Shown: positions 35,318 to 44,865, counted from the stretch's first letter. The stretch: DNA of 64,000 nucleotides from Sphingomonas sp. UNC305MFCol5.2 (GCF_000712135.1 NZ_JOOE01000003.1:793501-857500); one strand, 5' to 3'. Numbers and translations are program-made. The notes: generated by a model from the sequence alone, not told the origin.

Positions 35318-37414
35318 TTGGACACCATGCTACGAATCGCACACCGCGCAACCCGCCTGTCGGCCTTGGCCATCACGCTAAGCGTCTCCACCGCTCTCGC
35401 GCCCGCGGTAATTGCGCCGCGGGCGCAGGCGCAGAGTGCGGTGGGACATCCCGAATGGCCCGGCAAAGGGGATATCTTCGTCGGCACCTGCTACCAGCCC
35501 GTCGATCGCTCGCCGGAACAGATCAGGCAGGACATCGCGGTCATGAAGGCAGCGGGCTTCAACATGGTCCGCATGGGTGACCTGTCCTGGGATTCCTTCG
35601 AGCCCGAGGAGGGCCGTTTCACATTCGAATGGTTCGACGACGTCATCGCGCAGATGCACAAGGCCGGCATCCGCGTGGTCGTGGATATCCCGGGCCAGCC
35701 CGCGCCGATCTGGATGCACAAGCATTATCCCGGCGTGAACTTGGTCAATCAGGACGGCGTGCGGCTCAACGCGGCGACCCGCTATTGGGATAATGTCAGC
35801 GACCCGGATTATCGCCGGCTGTTGCGCCGGCTCGCCGAGAAGATGATGCAGCGCTACGCGCGCAATCCGGCCGTGATCGCGCTCGGCTACAATAACGAGA
35901 TCGGCAACGGCCAGCTGTCCTATTCGGAGGCCGATCGGGGTCGGTTCGTCGAATGGCTCAAGAAGAAATACGGCTCGATCGAAGCGCTCAACAAAGCTTG
36001 GGCGACGCAGCGCTGGTCGCGGCGCATCAACAATTGGGACGAGGTCGACCTGCCCTATGTGCGGGGGCCGGGACCGAACGAGCGCTATCTGGACCTGCGC
36101 CGCTATTGGTCCGACGATACGATCGGCGTGCTCAAGGATCTCGAGGCAATCCGCAAGGAGCACGCACCCAACCTGCCGGTCGCGTCCAATTTCTGGCCCA
36201 CCGCCGGGACCAAGGGGTTCGACTATCTGCGCTCCTGGGACGAGATCTCGACCTATGGCGCGCAGGGCTTCTATCCCGGCGACCCGCTCGGTGCGGGTTT
36301 CGAAGTGATGATGAACAAGGCGTCGCACCCGACGCCGGTCTGGTTCAACGAGTTCACTGCCGGCGGCGGCGGATTCTATGGAGAGCCAGGCCGCTCGCGC
36401 ATGTGGGCCTATTTCGGCCTGCTATATTATTCGCAGACCTTTCTGGCCTGGACGTTCAACTCGCATTTGGGTGGCGAGGAACAGAGCTTGTTCGGCCTGA
36501 TCGACCATGACGATCGCCCGTCCTGGAAGGTCGATGAGTTCAAACGGATCGCGACGGAGTTCCGCAAGCTCAAGACCTTGGGGTTCCCGCGCTATCGGGC
36601 GCCCGAGGTCGCGGTCCATTATTCCTTCGACACCAACTGGCTAACCAGTCCGCCGGACGGACCGAACACCATGAAGGAATATTTCAAGGGCAATTATGGC
36701 GAACAGGTGAAAGCGGCGTTCGCTCCCTTCTTCCGCGACAATATCGATGCTGCCGTCATCGATATCGGCCACGATCCGATCGACAAGTACAAGTTGGTCG
36801 TGCTGTCGAGCGCATATTTGATGGACGAAGCCATTGCGGCTGCGGTCCGGCGCTATGTCGCGAATGGCGGGACGGTGATCATGACCGGCTATTCGGCCAA
36901 GGTCGATGCGACCGGAAAATGGTTCGACACGCCGCTTCCGGGCGGCCTGACCGACGTGTTCGGGCTGCGGACCAACGAATTCTATCGCTCCTGGAATCCG
37001 CTCAGCATCTCGTTCCAGGGCAGGCAACTGACCGGATCCGACAATTATTACGAGGTGCTGGAACCCAGCACGGCGAAGACCTTGGCGGTGTTCGAGAATA
37101 CCCCCGCCAAAAGCCCCGCGATCACGATCAACAGGTTCGGCAAGGGGCGCGCGATCTACCTGGCGACAGCCGCGCAAGCGCCGTTCATCGAGCCGCTGAT
37201 CCGGTCGCTGTATGACGAACTGGGGATCGAACGGGGGCCTGAGACACCTGACGGCGTGGTCGCACGCCAGGTCGATGGCCGCACGCTCTACGTCAATACA
37301 AGGAACGCGCCCGCGACCGTGCACTTCGCAGGCACCAAGACCGGAATCCTGTCAGGCAAGAGCTACGCGCAGAAGATCGATCTGAAACCTTATGATGCCG
37401 AGCTATTGCAATAG
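35318..37414 (+). CDS. GH42 beta-galactosidase (exported)
   Basis: The 698-aa enzyme cleaves terminal beta-galactose. The start is probably TTG 35318, because AGGAG lies at the right distance (5 nt); ATG 35327 is alternative. A signal peptide ends near APRAQAQS. The TIM barrel carries the acid/base Glu in YNNEIGNG and the nucleophile Glu in WFNEFTAGGGG. The middle trimerisation-like domain is at about 420-600 and a small C-terminal beta domain follows. Most GH42 enzymes are cytoplasmic, so the signal peptide is noteworthy and suits extracytoplasmic glycan trimming with the two fucosidases. Confidence 0.92.
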   Translation: MDTMLRIAHRATRLSALAITLSVSTALAPAVIAPRAQAQSAVGHPEWPGKGDIFVGTCYQPVDRSPEQIRQDIAVMKAAGFNMVRMGDLSWDSFEPEEGRFTFEWFDDVIAQMHKAGIRVVVDIPGQPAPIWMHKHYPGVNLVNQDGVRLNAATRYWDNVSDPDYRRLLRRLAEKMMQRYARNPAVIALGYNNEIGNGQLSYSEADRGRFVEWLKKKYGSIEALNKAWATQRWSRRINNWDEVDLPYVRGPGPNERYLDLRRYWSDDTIGVLKDLEAIRKEHAPNLPVASNFWPTAGTKGFDYLRSWDEISTYGAQGFYPGDPLGAGFEVMMNKASHPTPVWFNEFTAGGGGFYGEPGRSRMWAYFGLLYYSQTFLAWTFNSHLGGEEQSLFGLIDHDDRPSWKVDEFKRIATEFRKLKTLGFPRYRAPEVAVHYSFDTNWLTSPPDGPNTMKEYFKGNYGEQVKAAFAPFFRDNIDAAVIDIGHDPIDKYKLVVLSSAYLMDEAIAAAVRRYVANGGTVIMTGYSAKVDATGKWFDTPLPGGLTDVFGLRTNEFYRSWNPLSISFQGRQLTGSDNYYEVLEPSTAKTLAVFENTPAKSPAITINRFGKGRAIYLATAAQAPFIEPLIRSLYDELGIERGPETPDGVVARQVDGRTLYVNTRNAPATVHFAGTKTGILSGKSYAQKIDLKPYDAELLQ

Positions 37415-37548
37415 GGCGCAAGCGCGCCGGAGGGCGGGATCGGATCCGCGAGATCAACAAGCTGATGAGAGGTTTTCGTCGGAGAGGTCGCGCATGGCCG
37501 GGTCTGGGCAAGAAAGGTCAGGGGCTGCGCCAGCTTCGCTTCAGTTTG

Positions 37549-37579
37549 TGCACGATTGCAATGCACGATGATGCACGGT
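37549..37579. promoter_or_regulatory. Three direct TGCACGAT-type repeats upstream of the DeoR gene
   Basis: TGCACGAT occurs at 37549-37556 and 37562-37569, with TGCACGGT at 37572-37579 (steps of 13 and 10 bp), ending 13 bp before the DeoR ATG. Repeated sites directly over the start suggest autoregulation. That the DeoR protein binds them is inference. Confidence 0.5.
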
Positions 37580-37592
37580 ATTGCGCGTTTAT

Positions 37593-38372
37593 ATGCACCG
37601 AGAACCTCCCGAAGACCGTCGCGAGACGATCGCTTACAGACTGGCTGAAGGGTCCAGCCTCTCCGCGACGGCGTTGGCCGAAGAGTTTGGCGTGTCGCCG
37701 GACGCGATCCGGCGGGATCTGCGCGCACTCGCGGCAGAGGGACGATGCCGCCGCGTCTATGGCGGTGCGCTTCCGCTTTCGCCGGCCTCCACGCCGATGC
37801 GGACCCGCAGTCAGGAGGCCCCAGCCCGGAAGGCTGCCCTGGCGGCGACGGCGGTGGCCCTCCTACGGCCGGGTGAGTTCCTGTTCCTCGACAATGGCAG
37901 TACCAATCTCGCGCTCGCACAGTGTCTTCCCCGGATCGGCCTGACGGTTGCCACCAACTCGGTTTCGATCGCCGCTGTCCTCGCCGACCGGGACGACCTT
38001 GAGCTCTACATGCTCGGCGGGCGGGTGCGTCCGGGAATCGGCGGATGCGTCGATGCCGAAGCCGTGCTGGCGCTTCAGCAGATGAACATCGACCTTTGCA
38101 TTCTCGGCGCTTGCGCGGTGTCGGTCGAGGAGGGGCTGGCAGCCTTCGACGCGGTCGATGCCGCCTTCAAGCGGACAGCGCTAGGCCGTAGCCGGCGGGC
38201 CATGCTCCCGGCCACCAGCGAGAAGCTCGCGACGCGCGCATCCCACCGGGTCGCGCCGCTGGAGGCGATCGATACGCTCGTCGTCGAGCATGATGCCGCG
38301 GAGCATATCGATCTGGAGGCAATCCGAGCGCTCGGAGTAGACATCATAACCGCCCCTGCGCGCGCTGAATGA
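37593..38372 (+). CDS. DeoR/GlpR-family transcriptional regulator
   Basis: The 259-aa regulator starts at ATG 37593 (a TTG at 37581 is in frame). The N-terminal winged helix includes the DeoR signature (SATALAEEFGVSPDAIRRDL, then RALAAEGRCRRVYGGA). The C-terminal sugar-phosphate-binding domain has FLDNGSTNLALAQCL, TNSVSIAA and LGGRVRPGIGG. DeoR repressors respond to phosphorylated sugars; fucose- or galactose-derived phosphates are likely here from context. Its stop codon is close to the MFS gene (38 bp). Confidence 0.9.
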   Translation: MHREPPEDRRETIAYRLAEGSSLSATALAEEFGVSPDAIRRDLRALAAEGRCRRVYGGALPLSPASTPMRTRSQEAPARKAALAATAVALLRPGEFLFLDNGSTNLALAQCLPRIGLTVATNSVSIAAVLADRDDLELYMLGGRVRPGIGGCVDAEAVLALQQMNIDLCILGACAVSVEEGLAAFDAVDAAFKRTALGRSRRAMLPATSEKLATRASHRVAPLEAIDTLVVEHDAAEHIDLEAIRALGVDIITAPARAE

Positions 38373-38410
38373 AGCGGGCACGGCCGATCACTTCAGAGAG
38401 AGAGAATAGC

Positions 38411-39559
38411 ATGACCACCGAACGGGCCGCCAGGCTGGCGACGCGCCTGTCCTTTCTGGTCGCGGGTTTCGGCGTCGCCTGCTGGGCGCCGCTCGTGCCC
38501 TTCGCCAGGGAACGGCTTGGCGTCACCGACGCGACGCTCGGCCTGTTGCTGCTGTGCATCGGTATCGGTTCGGTGTCTGCGATGATCGTCACCGGGCCGC
38601 TCAGTGCGCGGTTCGGCAGCAAGCCCGTCATCCTGGCGGGCGGGTTTGGCCTTGCCGCCATTTTGCCGATCCTGGCGCTTGCGCCGGATACGGCAACCCT
38701 CGCTGCGGCGCTGCTGGTGTTCGGCGCAGCGCTGGGATCGATCGACGTTGCCATGAATATCCATGCGGTCGAGGTGGAACGGGCGGCAGGCACACCGCTG
38801 ATGTCCGGCTTCCACGCGCTGTTCAGCATCGGCGGTTTCGCCGGCGCGGGTCTGATGACCTCGCTGCTGTCATGGCATATCGATCCGGCGATCGGCACCT
38901 CGGCCTGCGCCGCGATCATGGCGGTCGCCATGGCGATCGCCGCGCCGCGGCTTCTCAGCGACGTGCAGGCGGAGGAGGGACCGCTCTTCGCCGTGCCGCG
39001 CGGCATTGTCCTGCTGCTGGCAGGACTTGCCGGCGCGACCTTTCTGGTGGAGGGCGCGATGCTCGACTGGAGCGCATTGCTCATCACGCGCGCCGGTCTC
39101 GTCGCCGCGCAGCAGGGCGGGATGGGCTATATGTTCTTCGCGATCGCCATGACGATCGGCCGCCTTGCAGGCGATGCGGTGACGAACCGCGTCGGGGACC
39201 GGGCGGTGCTGTTCTGGGGCGGGATCCTGGCGGTCGTCGGCTTCGCCGTCCTGCTGCTTTCGCCGGGAATCGCCATCGCCCTGGCCGGGTTCATCCTTAT
39301 CGGCCTCGGCGCTTCGAACATCGTGCCCGTGCTCTTCCGCAAGGCGGGCTCGCAGAGGGTCATGCCCTCGGCGCTTGCGATCGGAGCGATCACCACCACC
39401 GGCTATGCCGGGATCCTCGTCGGCCCGGCGGGCATCGGCCTTGTCGCCGAAGCGATCGGACTCAAAACCGCCTTCTGGATGCTCGCGGCGCTCATGTGCC
39501 TCGTGCCCGCAACCGCAAACATCATTGCGGCCGGAAGAAAGTCGCCGGCGACCACTTGA
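38411..39559 (+). CDS. MFS transporter (FucP-like/YbjJ-type sugar permease)
   Basis: The 382-aa inner-membrane transporter has 12 predicted TM segments in two halves. The first loop carries a conserved GPLSARFGSKPVI motif (MFS A-loop), and DVAMNIHAVEVE in TM4-TM5 is typical of the bacterial YbjJ/fucose-permease-like group. ATG 38411 has a GAGAGAGA run upstream; ATG 38369, overlapping the DeoR stop, is an alternative. Context suggests uptake of monosaccharides (fucose, galactose) released by the upstream glycosidases. Substrate cannot be read from sequence. Confidence 0.85.
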   Translation: MTTERAARLATRLSFLVAGFGVACWAPLVPFARERLGVTDATLGLLLLCIGIGSVSAMIVTGPLSARFGSKPVILAGGFGLAAILPILALAPDTATLAAALLVFGAALGSIDVAMNIHAVEVERAAGTPLMSGFHALFSIGGFAGAGLMTSLLSWHIDPAIGTSACAAIMAVAMAIAAPRLLSDVQAEEGPLFAVPRGIVLLLAGLAGATFLVEGAMLDWSALLITRAGLVAAQQGGMGYMFFAIAMTIGRLAGDAVTNRVGDRAVLFWGGILAVVGFAVLLLSPGIAIALAGFILIGLGASNIVPVLFRKAGSQRVMPSALAIGAITTTGYAGILVGPAGIGLVAEAIGLKTAFWMLAALMCLVPATANIIAAGRKSPATT

Positions 39560-39630
39560 AGTGCGGCTCGGACTGGCCCTGTGAGCGCCGGAGGGATATC
39601 CGACCAAAATAGGCACGAAGGGGGAAGATC

Positions 39631-41202
39631 ATGCGCTTTCGCTACCTGACGATCTTGATCGCGGCGGGAATGCTGACCGGTGCGCAGGAAGCGCCGCTTC
39701 GACAGGGTAGAGAAGCATCGCTGGCGGCGTCCGGGAAATGCTCCGCACTGGCCGGGCGCGTCCTTCCCGGAAAGGTCAAGATTACCGCGGCCACGTTCAT
39801 GCCCGCCTCTACGGCCGATGGGCAAGCAGGAAAGGGATTGCCGGCCTATTGCCGGGTGGAAGGCACGATCAACGAGAGGGTCGGCTTCGCCGGCAAGCCC
39901 TATGGGATCGGTTTTGCGCTCGCCTTGCCCGACAATTGGAGCGGGCGTTTCCTGCTCCAGGGTGGCGGCGGGCTCAACGGCAGCGTTGCCGCGCCGCTCG
40001 GAGCGACCGCGGCAGGCGACACGCCGGCGCTCGCGCGTGGCTTTGCCGTCATCAGCCATGATTCGGGCCATAAGGGCGAAGTCTTCCAGGCGGATTTCAG
40101 GGCGGACCAGCGTGCGAACCTCGATTTCGCGGAAAGCTCGGTCCGGGTCGTCACCGAAGTCGGCAAGGCACTGGTCGAACGCTATTATGGCCGCCCGATC
40201 GGGCACAGCTATATGGCAGGCTGCTCCACCGGTGGACGCGAGTCCATGCTCGCCTCGCAACGTTACCCTGAGCTTTTCGACGGGATCGTCGTGGGGGCGC
40301 CTGCGATGCGGACCGGCAATTCCAACCTGGCGATCGCCTGGTCGGCCGTGCAGTTCAACCGCGCCGCGCCGCGGGACGCAAGCGGCAAACCGCTCGTGGA
40401 GCGGACCTTCTCGCCCGCCGATCGAAGCCTGATCCTGAAGGGCATGCTTGCCCAGTGCGACAGGCTCGACGGACTGGATGATGGCATGATCATGAACGTC
40501 AAGGCATGCCGCTTCGACCCGGCCAGGCTCCAGTGCAGCAAGGGCAGGACCGACGCCTGTCTGAGCGCCGCGCAAGTGACAGCGATGCGCGCGGCCTTTG
40601 CGGGCCCCAAGGACAAGGCCGGCTATCCGATCTACGTGCCCATGCCCTACGACACGGGGATCGTCGTCGCGAACGGGGGCCTGCCGGGCTACCTGCCGAC
40701 GGGACGGCCCGGACCGTTCGGTCCCGCAAGCCGCGACCTGACCATCGATGTCGACGCGCGCATTCAGGCGATACGGGCTGATGCCGGCCAGCGGCTGACC
40801 GACACCAATATTTGGACCAACCTCAACAGCTTCACCAGCCATGGCGGTAAGATCCTTTTCTACCACGGTGTCAGCGACCCGTGGTTTTCCGCCTATGACA
40901 CGCTCGACTATTGGCAGCGCGCGGCGGAGGCGAATGGTCCTGCCTGGGCCGATGCGAGCCGGTTCTACATGGTACCGGGAATGGGTCATTGCGGCGGCGA
41001 CACGGCCTTCGACAAATTCGATTTGCTGGGCGCCGTGGTAGATTGGGTGGAAACCGGCAAGGCGCCCGCGGCCGTGCTGTCGAAACGTACCGAGCCCGAG
41101 CCCGCCACGCGACCGATGTGCCCATGGCCAGCCTATGCGCATTATACGGGCGGCGATCCGCACAAGGCTGAAAGCTTCTCTTGCCGCGCCGCAGCGAGCT
41201 AA
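39631..41202 (+). CDS. Tannase/feruloyl-esterase family hydrolase (exported)
   Basis: The 523-aa protein starts at ATG 39631 after GGGGGAAG. A short leader (LTILIAAGMLTGAQ) is followed by the tannase-family alpha/beta fold: LPAYCRVEGTINERVGFA near the N-terminus, the nucleophile Ser in MAGCSTGGRESM, and the acid/His region SDPWFSAYDT and VPGMGHCGGD. Cysteines flanking the Ser and the His suggest the CS-D-HC disulfide motif of feruloyl esterases and tannases. It would cleave aromatic esters on plant polysaccharides or tannins, complementing the glycan enzymes upstream. Confidence 0.9.
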   Translation: MRFRYLTILIAAGMLTGAQEAPLRQGREASLAASGKCSALAGRVLPGKVKITAATFMPASTADGQAGKGLPAYCRVEGTINERVGFAGKPYGIGFALALPDNWSGRFLLQGGGGLNGSVAAPLGATAAGDTPALARGFAVISHDSGHKGEVFQADFRADQRANLDFAESSVRVVTEVGKALVERYYGRPIGHSYMAGCSTGGRESMLASQRYPELFDGIVVGAPAMRTGNSNLAIAWSAVQFNRAAPRDASGKPLVERTFSPADRSLILKGMLAQCDRLDGLDDGMIMNVKACRFDPARLQCSKGRTDACLSAAQVTAMRAAFAGPKDKAGYPIYVPMPYDTGIVVANGGLPGYLPTGRPGPFGPASRDLTIDVDARIQAIRADAGQRLTDTNIWTNLNSFTSHGGKILFYHGVSDPWFSAYDTLDYWQRAAEANGPAWADASRFYMVPGMGHCGGDTAFDKFDLLGAVVDWVETGKAPAAVLSKRTEPEPATRPMCPWPAYAHYTGGDPHKAESFSCRAAAS

Positions 41203-41254
41203 AAGCTGCCCGTCGGCTAGCGGCCCAAGAACGGCCATGTGGATAGGGGTTCGC

Positions 41255-42358
41255 TCAGATACGACGGAACGGGGCGGCGGGCAGTCGCACGGTAACGCAG
41301 AGCCCGCCAGCGGAGCGGGGCACCAGGGTGAGCGCTCCGTCATGCGCCTGGGTGATGCTTTTGACGATCGCCAGGCCGAGACCGACACCGGCCTGGTCGC
41401 TGTGGATGCGTTCGGTGCCGCGCCGAAAAGGCTCCGCCAGCGTGGAAACCAGTCGCGGGTCGAGCCTCTCCCCGGTGTTTTCGACGGTGAGGATCACATT
41501 GCCGGAATGGACGGTCGTGGCGACCCACACCGTGCCCCTCTCCGGCAGATTGTGAACGATCGCATTGTGCACGAGGTTCGTAGCCAGCTGCAGCAGGAGC
41601 GCGTGTGAGCCGCTCGCGCGTGCAACCTCGCCCGAGGTTTCGATAGTGACGCCCTTCTTCTCTGCAAAAGGGAGGAGCGTTTCGGTGGCTTCTTCCGCGA
41701 TCAGGGACAAATCGACCTCCTCGCGCGTGAAGGATCGCTGGTCGGCGCGGCTGAGCAGTAGGAGTGCTTCGGTGAGCTCGATCGCTCGGACATTGACGGC
41801 ACGGAGGCGCTCGACGAGTTCGCCGGTGTCGTGGTCGGGATCGTTGCTGGCGACGTCGAGCAGCGTCTGCGTAATCGCTAAGGGGGTACGCAACTCATGA
41901 GACGCATTCGCGGCAAATCGGCGCTGCTCGGCAATATGGGCTTCGAGTCGCGCGAGCATTGCGTCAAAGGCATCTGCAAGTTCGCGAAATTCGTCTTGGC
42001 GACCTGGTAGGCCGACCCGGTGGGCGAGTGATCCATTCGCTGCCCGGCGGGTCGCGTCTGTAATGTGAGTCAGCGGGGCGAGCATGCGGCCGGCGAGAAT
42101 CCACCCTCCGACAAGACCGAACAGCAGCAAAAGCACCAATGCCACGACGGCCGCCGCGCCGAAGATCTGTGGGCCGAAGTTGGTGGGATCGAACGCTCGC
42201 AAAAGGTCGGAGGGTGCCGGCACGAAAATACGAAGCGATTTGTCCCGCAGCAGGAACACCCAAGCGGCCGTGAGCAGCAGGCCACTACCCACCAGCAGGA
42301 ATCCGGCATAGCTGAGGGTGAGCTTGAGACGAACGCTCAAGCCCGGGACTCTATCCAC
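41255..42358 (-). CDS. Two-component sensor histidine kinase
   Basis: The 367-aa membrane kinase has TM1 (about 10-32, TLSYAGFLLVGSGLLLTAAW), a short periplasmic loop, TM2 (about 55-80), and a HAMP-like linker (RMLAPLTHITDATRRAANGS). HisKA follows with the phospho-His in FAANASHELRTPLAI, then HATPase with N-box NLVHNAIVHN, GVGLGLAIV and a C-terminal tail. It overlaps the response-regulator gene upstream by 8 bp, so the two form a cognate pair. The signal is unknown. Confidence 0.93.
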   Translation of the reverse strand: MDRVPGLSVRLKLTLSYAGFLLVGSGLLLTAAWVFLLRDKSLRIFVPAPSDLLRAFDPTNFGPQIFGAAAVVALVLLLLFGLVGGWILAGRMLAPLTHITDATRRAANGSLAHRVGLPGRQDEFRELADAFDAMLARLEAHIAEQRRFAANASHELRTPLAITQTLLDVASNDPDHDTGELVERLRAVNVRAIELTEALLLLSRADQRSFTREEVDLSLIAEEATETLLPFAEKKGVTIETSGEVARASGSHALLLQLATNLVHNAIVHNLPERGTVWVATTVHSGNVILTVENTGERLDPRLVSTLAEPFRRGTERIHSDQAGVGLGLAIVKSITQAHDGALTLVPRSAGGLCVTVRLPAAPFRRI

Positions 42359-43046
42359 GACGCCCCTCCTCTGGCGCGGCGTCAGACCCTGTGTCGATGC
42401 GATAGCCGACCCCCGGCGCGGTCGCGATCAACCAAGGCTCGCCGAGTCGTTTGCGCAGCGCCGAAACCGTGATCCGCACGGCGTTGGTGAACGGATCGGC
42501 ATTCTCGTCCCACGCTCTCTCCAGGAGCTCTTCGGCGCTCACGACCCCGCCTTCGGCTGCGACGAGAACATCGAGGACGGCGAACTGCTTCCGCGTCAGC
42601 GCAATGAAGCGGCCGTCACGATAGACTTCGCGGCGGAAGGGATCCACCCGGAGTCCGGCGATCTCACGCACGGGGGGCCTGTTGTGGGCGCGACGGCGGT
42701 CCAGCGCCCTGAGCCTGAGCACCAGTTCACGCAGTTCGAAGGGTTTGGTGAGGTAATCGTCAGCGCCGAGTTCGAAGCCCGAAGCCTTGTCGTCGAGCCG
42801 GTCAGCCGCAGTGAGCATGAGGATCGGCATGCCATTGCCAGAGGCGACAATGCCCTTGGCGATTTCGTCGCCAGACGGGCCTGGGATATCGCGGTCGAGG
42901 ATTGCTATGTCGTAGGCGTTGATGCTCAGCAACTCGAGAGCGGCATCACCGTCACCGGCGATGTCGGCAGCGATCGCTTCCAGGCGCAGGCCGTCGCGGA
43001 TGGCTTCCGCCAGATAAGGTTCGTCCTCGACGATCAACACACGCAT
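42351..43046 (-). CDS. OmpR-family response regulator
   Basis: The 231-aa regulator starts at ATG 43044-43046 (MRVLIVEDEPYLAEAIRDGL). The receiver has the acidic pocket EDE, the phospho-Asp in DIAILDRDIPG, and Lys in DYLTKPFELREL. The C-terminal winged helix (KQFAVLDVLVAAEGGVVSAE; VRITVSALRKRLGEP) is the OmpR/PhoB type. It is the first gene of the pair with the downstream kinase. The GST gene lies only 7 bp upstream on the same strand, so a three-gene transcript is possible. Confidence 0.93.
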   Translation of the reverse strand: MRVLIVEDEPYLAEAIRDGLRLEAIAADIAGDGDAALELLSINAYDIAILDRDIPGPSGDEIAKGIVASGNGMPILMLTAADRLDDKASGFELGADDYLTKPFELRELVLRLRALDRRRAHNRPPVREIAGLRVDPFRREVYRDGRFIALTRKQFAVLDVLVAAEGGVVSAEELLERAWDENADPFTNAVRITVSALRKRLGEPWLIATAPGVGYRIDTGSDAAPEEGRRG

Positions 43047-43053
43047 GCGGCGG

Positions 43054-43635
43054 CTAGTTCTCTCTTTCCCGGCGCAGCGCTTCCTGGACGCAAGGTCGCG
43101 CTTCGACGCGCGCGATATAGCCGGCAAAGGGTGCCGGCAGCGCGAATTCAAGTTGTGCCGCGCCTCGCGCCATTACGAATAAATACGCGTCGGCAGGACC
43201 AAATGTGTCGCCAAAAAGATAACCGTTCTCCACGCGATCGGCGAGGAGCCCGATAAAGCGCAGAAAGTCCTTTCTGACATGCGGTTTGAAATCCTCCGGC
43301 GCCGATAGGTAGAGTGGAAGACGCTTATGGATTTCGGTGGCGATGAAGCTCAGCATCTCGACCAGCCTGTAGCGGCCCAGGTCGCCAGACGGCGCGAGCG
43401 TGGGCTCGCGATCTGCGACCCAGGTGAGTATCGCCACGTTTTCGGTGAGGACTTGCCCGTCGTCGAGTACCAGGGTCGGTACATATCCCTTGGGATTGAT
43501 CTCGAAATAGCTGCCGCCGCCTTCGATCTCCTTGGTCTTCAGATCGACTCTGATGATATGGAATTTGAATCCTGCCTCGAGCATGGTGATGTGATCGGCC
43601 AGGCTGCTGAATTCTGGGGCATAGTACAACTTCAT
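43054..43635 (-). CDS. Glutathione S-transferase-like protein lacking Cys10
   Basis: The 193-aa protein has an N-terminal thioredoxin-fold domain (MKLYYAPEFSSLADHITMLE; NPKGYVPTLVLDDGQVLTEN) and the helical C-terminal domain (DTFGPADAYLFVMARG). Beta-class bacterial GSTs have a Cys at about position 10 (GACSL); here it is EFSSL, so the usual glutathione-contacting Cys is absent. The paralogue at 59424 keeps it. The Asn-Pro-Lys-Gly-x-Val-Pro and Glu-Asn glutathione-site motifs are present. Activity towards typical substrates may differ. Confidence 0.87.
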   Translation of the reverse strand: MKLYYAPEFSSLADHITMLEAGFKFHIIRVDLKTKEIEGGGSYFEINPKGYVPTLVLDDGQVLTENVAILTWVADREPTLAPSGDLGRYRLVEMLSFIATEIHKRLPLYLSAPEDFKPHVRKDFLRFIGLLADRVENGYLFGDTFGPADAYLFVMARGAAQLEFALPAPFAGYIARVEARPCVQEALRREREN

Positions 43636-43728
43636 GGAATCCCTCCTTAGCGTCCCTTTTTGGAGGGTGCGCGTACGGAACGGTCATACTTGTCGCCGCA
43701 CTTTCACCTTGTCGGGCAGCCCTCACGC

Positions 43729-44574
43729 TCATTTCGTGTGTTCGACGATCGTGTCCATAATCAGCTCCCAGTGGGCCGGATGCAGCTCGTGTCCGCCCCC
43801 TTCGAGCTTCAGGAGCCGGGCGCCCGGGACGGCCTTGCAAAGAGCTATTCCGTGCTCGATCGGGAAAATGGGGTCTGCCGTCCCATGGATGACGAGGAGC
43901 GGCGGACGCAATTCGCCGAGCCGGCCCCTCCACGCGTCGCCGATGTCGAACAGGACGGAGTGGTTGGTCTCACTGGCATAGCCGCCGGACCGGTCGAAGT
44001 CCCTTTCAATGAACGCTTTCGTGCCCGCCTCGTCGAACGTGTCTGCCGTGCCTGCGACCAGGCGCGCATCCTCGACCAGATAGGCGACCGTTTCCGACCG
44101 TTCCGACCAGTCCGGCTCCACGGCCATGTGATCCAGCCAGGCCTTGCCGCTTCCGGGAAGTTCCGACTTTTCCAGCCCGATCGGCGTGGTGCTGATCGCG
44201 GTGAGCGACAGCACCCGTCCCGGATGCTTGAGCGCCGCGGCCTGGCCGACCATCCCGCCTTGGGAAATGCCGACGAGATGCGCCGCCGCGATGCTGTAGC
44301 CCTCGAGCACGCGAAACATGTCATCGATCGCGTCGTCAAAACCATAGCCCGGCTGGCCGCGTGGGTATTTGGTGGAAAGACCGGAATCTCGCTGGTCGTA
44401 GCGAATGACGAAGCGTCCTCGTGCGCTGAGCCGCCGGCAGAATTCGTCAGGCCACCACAGCATGGACGCCATGCCTCCCGCTCTCAGAAGCATCCGGGGA
44501 TGCGCTGGATCGCCGAAAGCTTCGGTGGCGAGTTCGATCCCGTCCTGTCGGATAGTCCGTACGGTCGTCTGCAT
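43729..44574 (-). CDS. Alpha/beta hydrolase
   Basis: The 281-aa protein starts at ATG 44572-44574 after an upstream AGAGGA. The alpha/beta-hydrolase fold shows oxyanion region LLRAGGMASMLWWPDEF, RYDQRDSGLST, the nucleophile elbow GISQGGMVG, the acid in VIHGTADPIFP and the catalytic His in GGGHELHPAHW. The elbow GISQGG is that of the aclacinomycin-methylesterase/haloperoxidase-like group. Substrate unknown. It stands alone, with the GST gene beyond its 3' end on the same strand. Confidence 0.87.
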   Translation of the reverse strand: MQTTVRTIRQDGIELATEAFGDPAHPRMLLRAGGMASMLWWPDEFCRRLSARGRFVIRYDQRDSGLSTKYPRGQPGYGFDDAIDDMFRVLEGYSIAAAHLVGISQGGMVGQAAALKHPGRVLSLTAISTTPIGLEKSELPGSGKAWLDHMAVEPDWSERSETVAYLVEDARLVAGTADTFDEAGTKAFIERDFDRSGGYASETNHSVLFDIGDAWRGRLGELRPPLLVIHGTADPIFPIEHGIALCKAVPGARLLKLEGGGHELHPAHWELIMDTIVEHTK

Positions 44575-44865
44575 CCTCTTCTCCTCGCCGCGGCCAAGGT
44601 CAGTATGGCGCGCTGCCCCAGCCGGAGAGGTCGCTCGCCCCAAAGGGCCATTCGCCTCTCCCCACCATCACGGATGGGCGGTGCCGGTGTCCTCGGCATG
44701 ACACCCTCCTTACGGAAGCAGGCCTGAATAGGCCCCGATCCTACCAGCCCGGACATATCGTCAGCATATCGAAAAGCACATACGCCCGGACGACAGCCGT
44801 CGTCGTAGCGGTCGCGCGTTGCCGGACTGTGAGGCAACGATCGTTCTTCCTAGGGAAACAAGATC

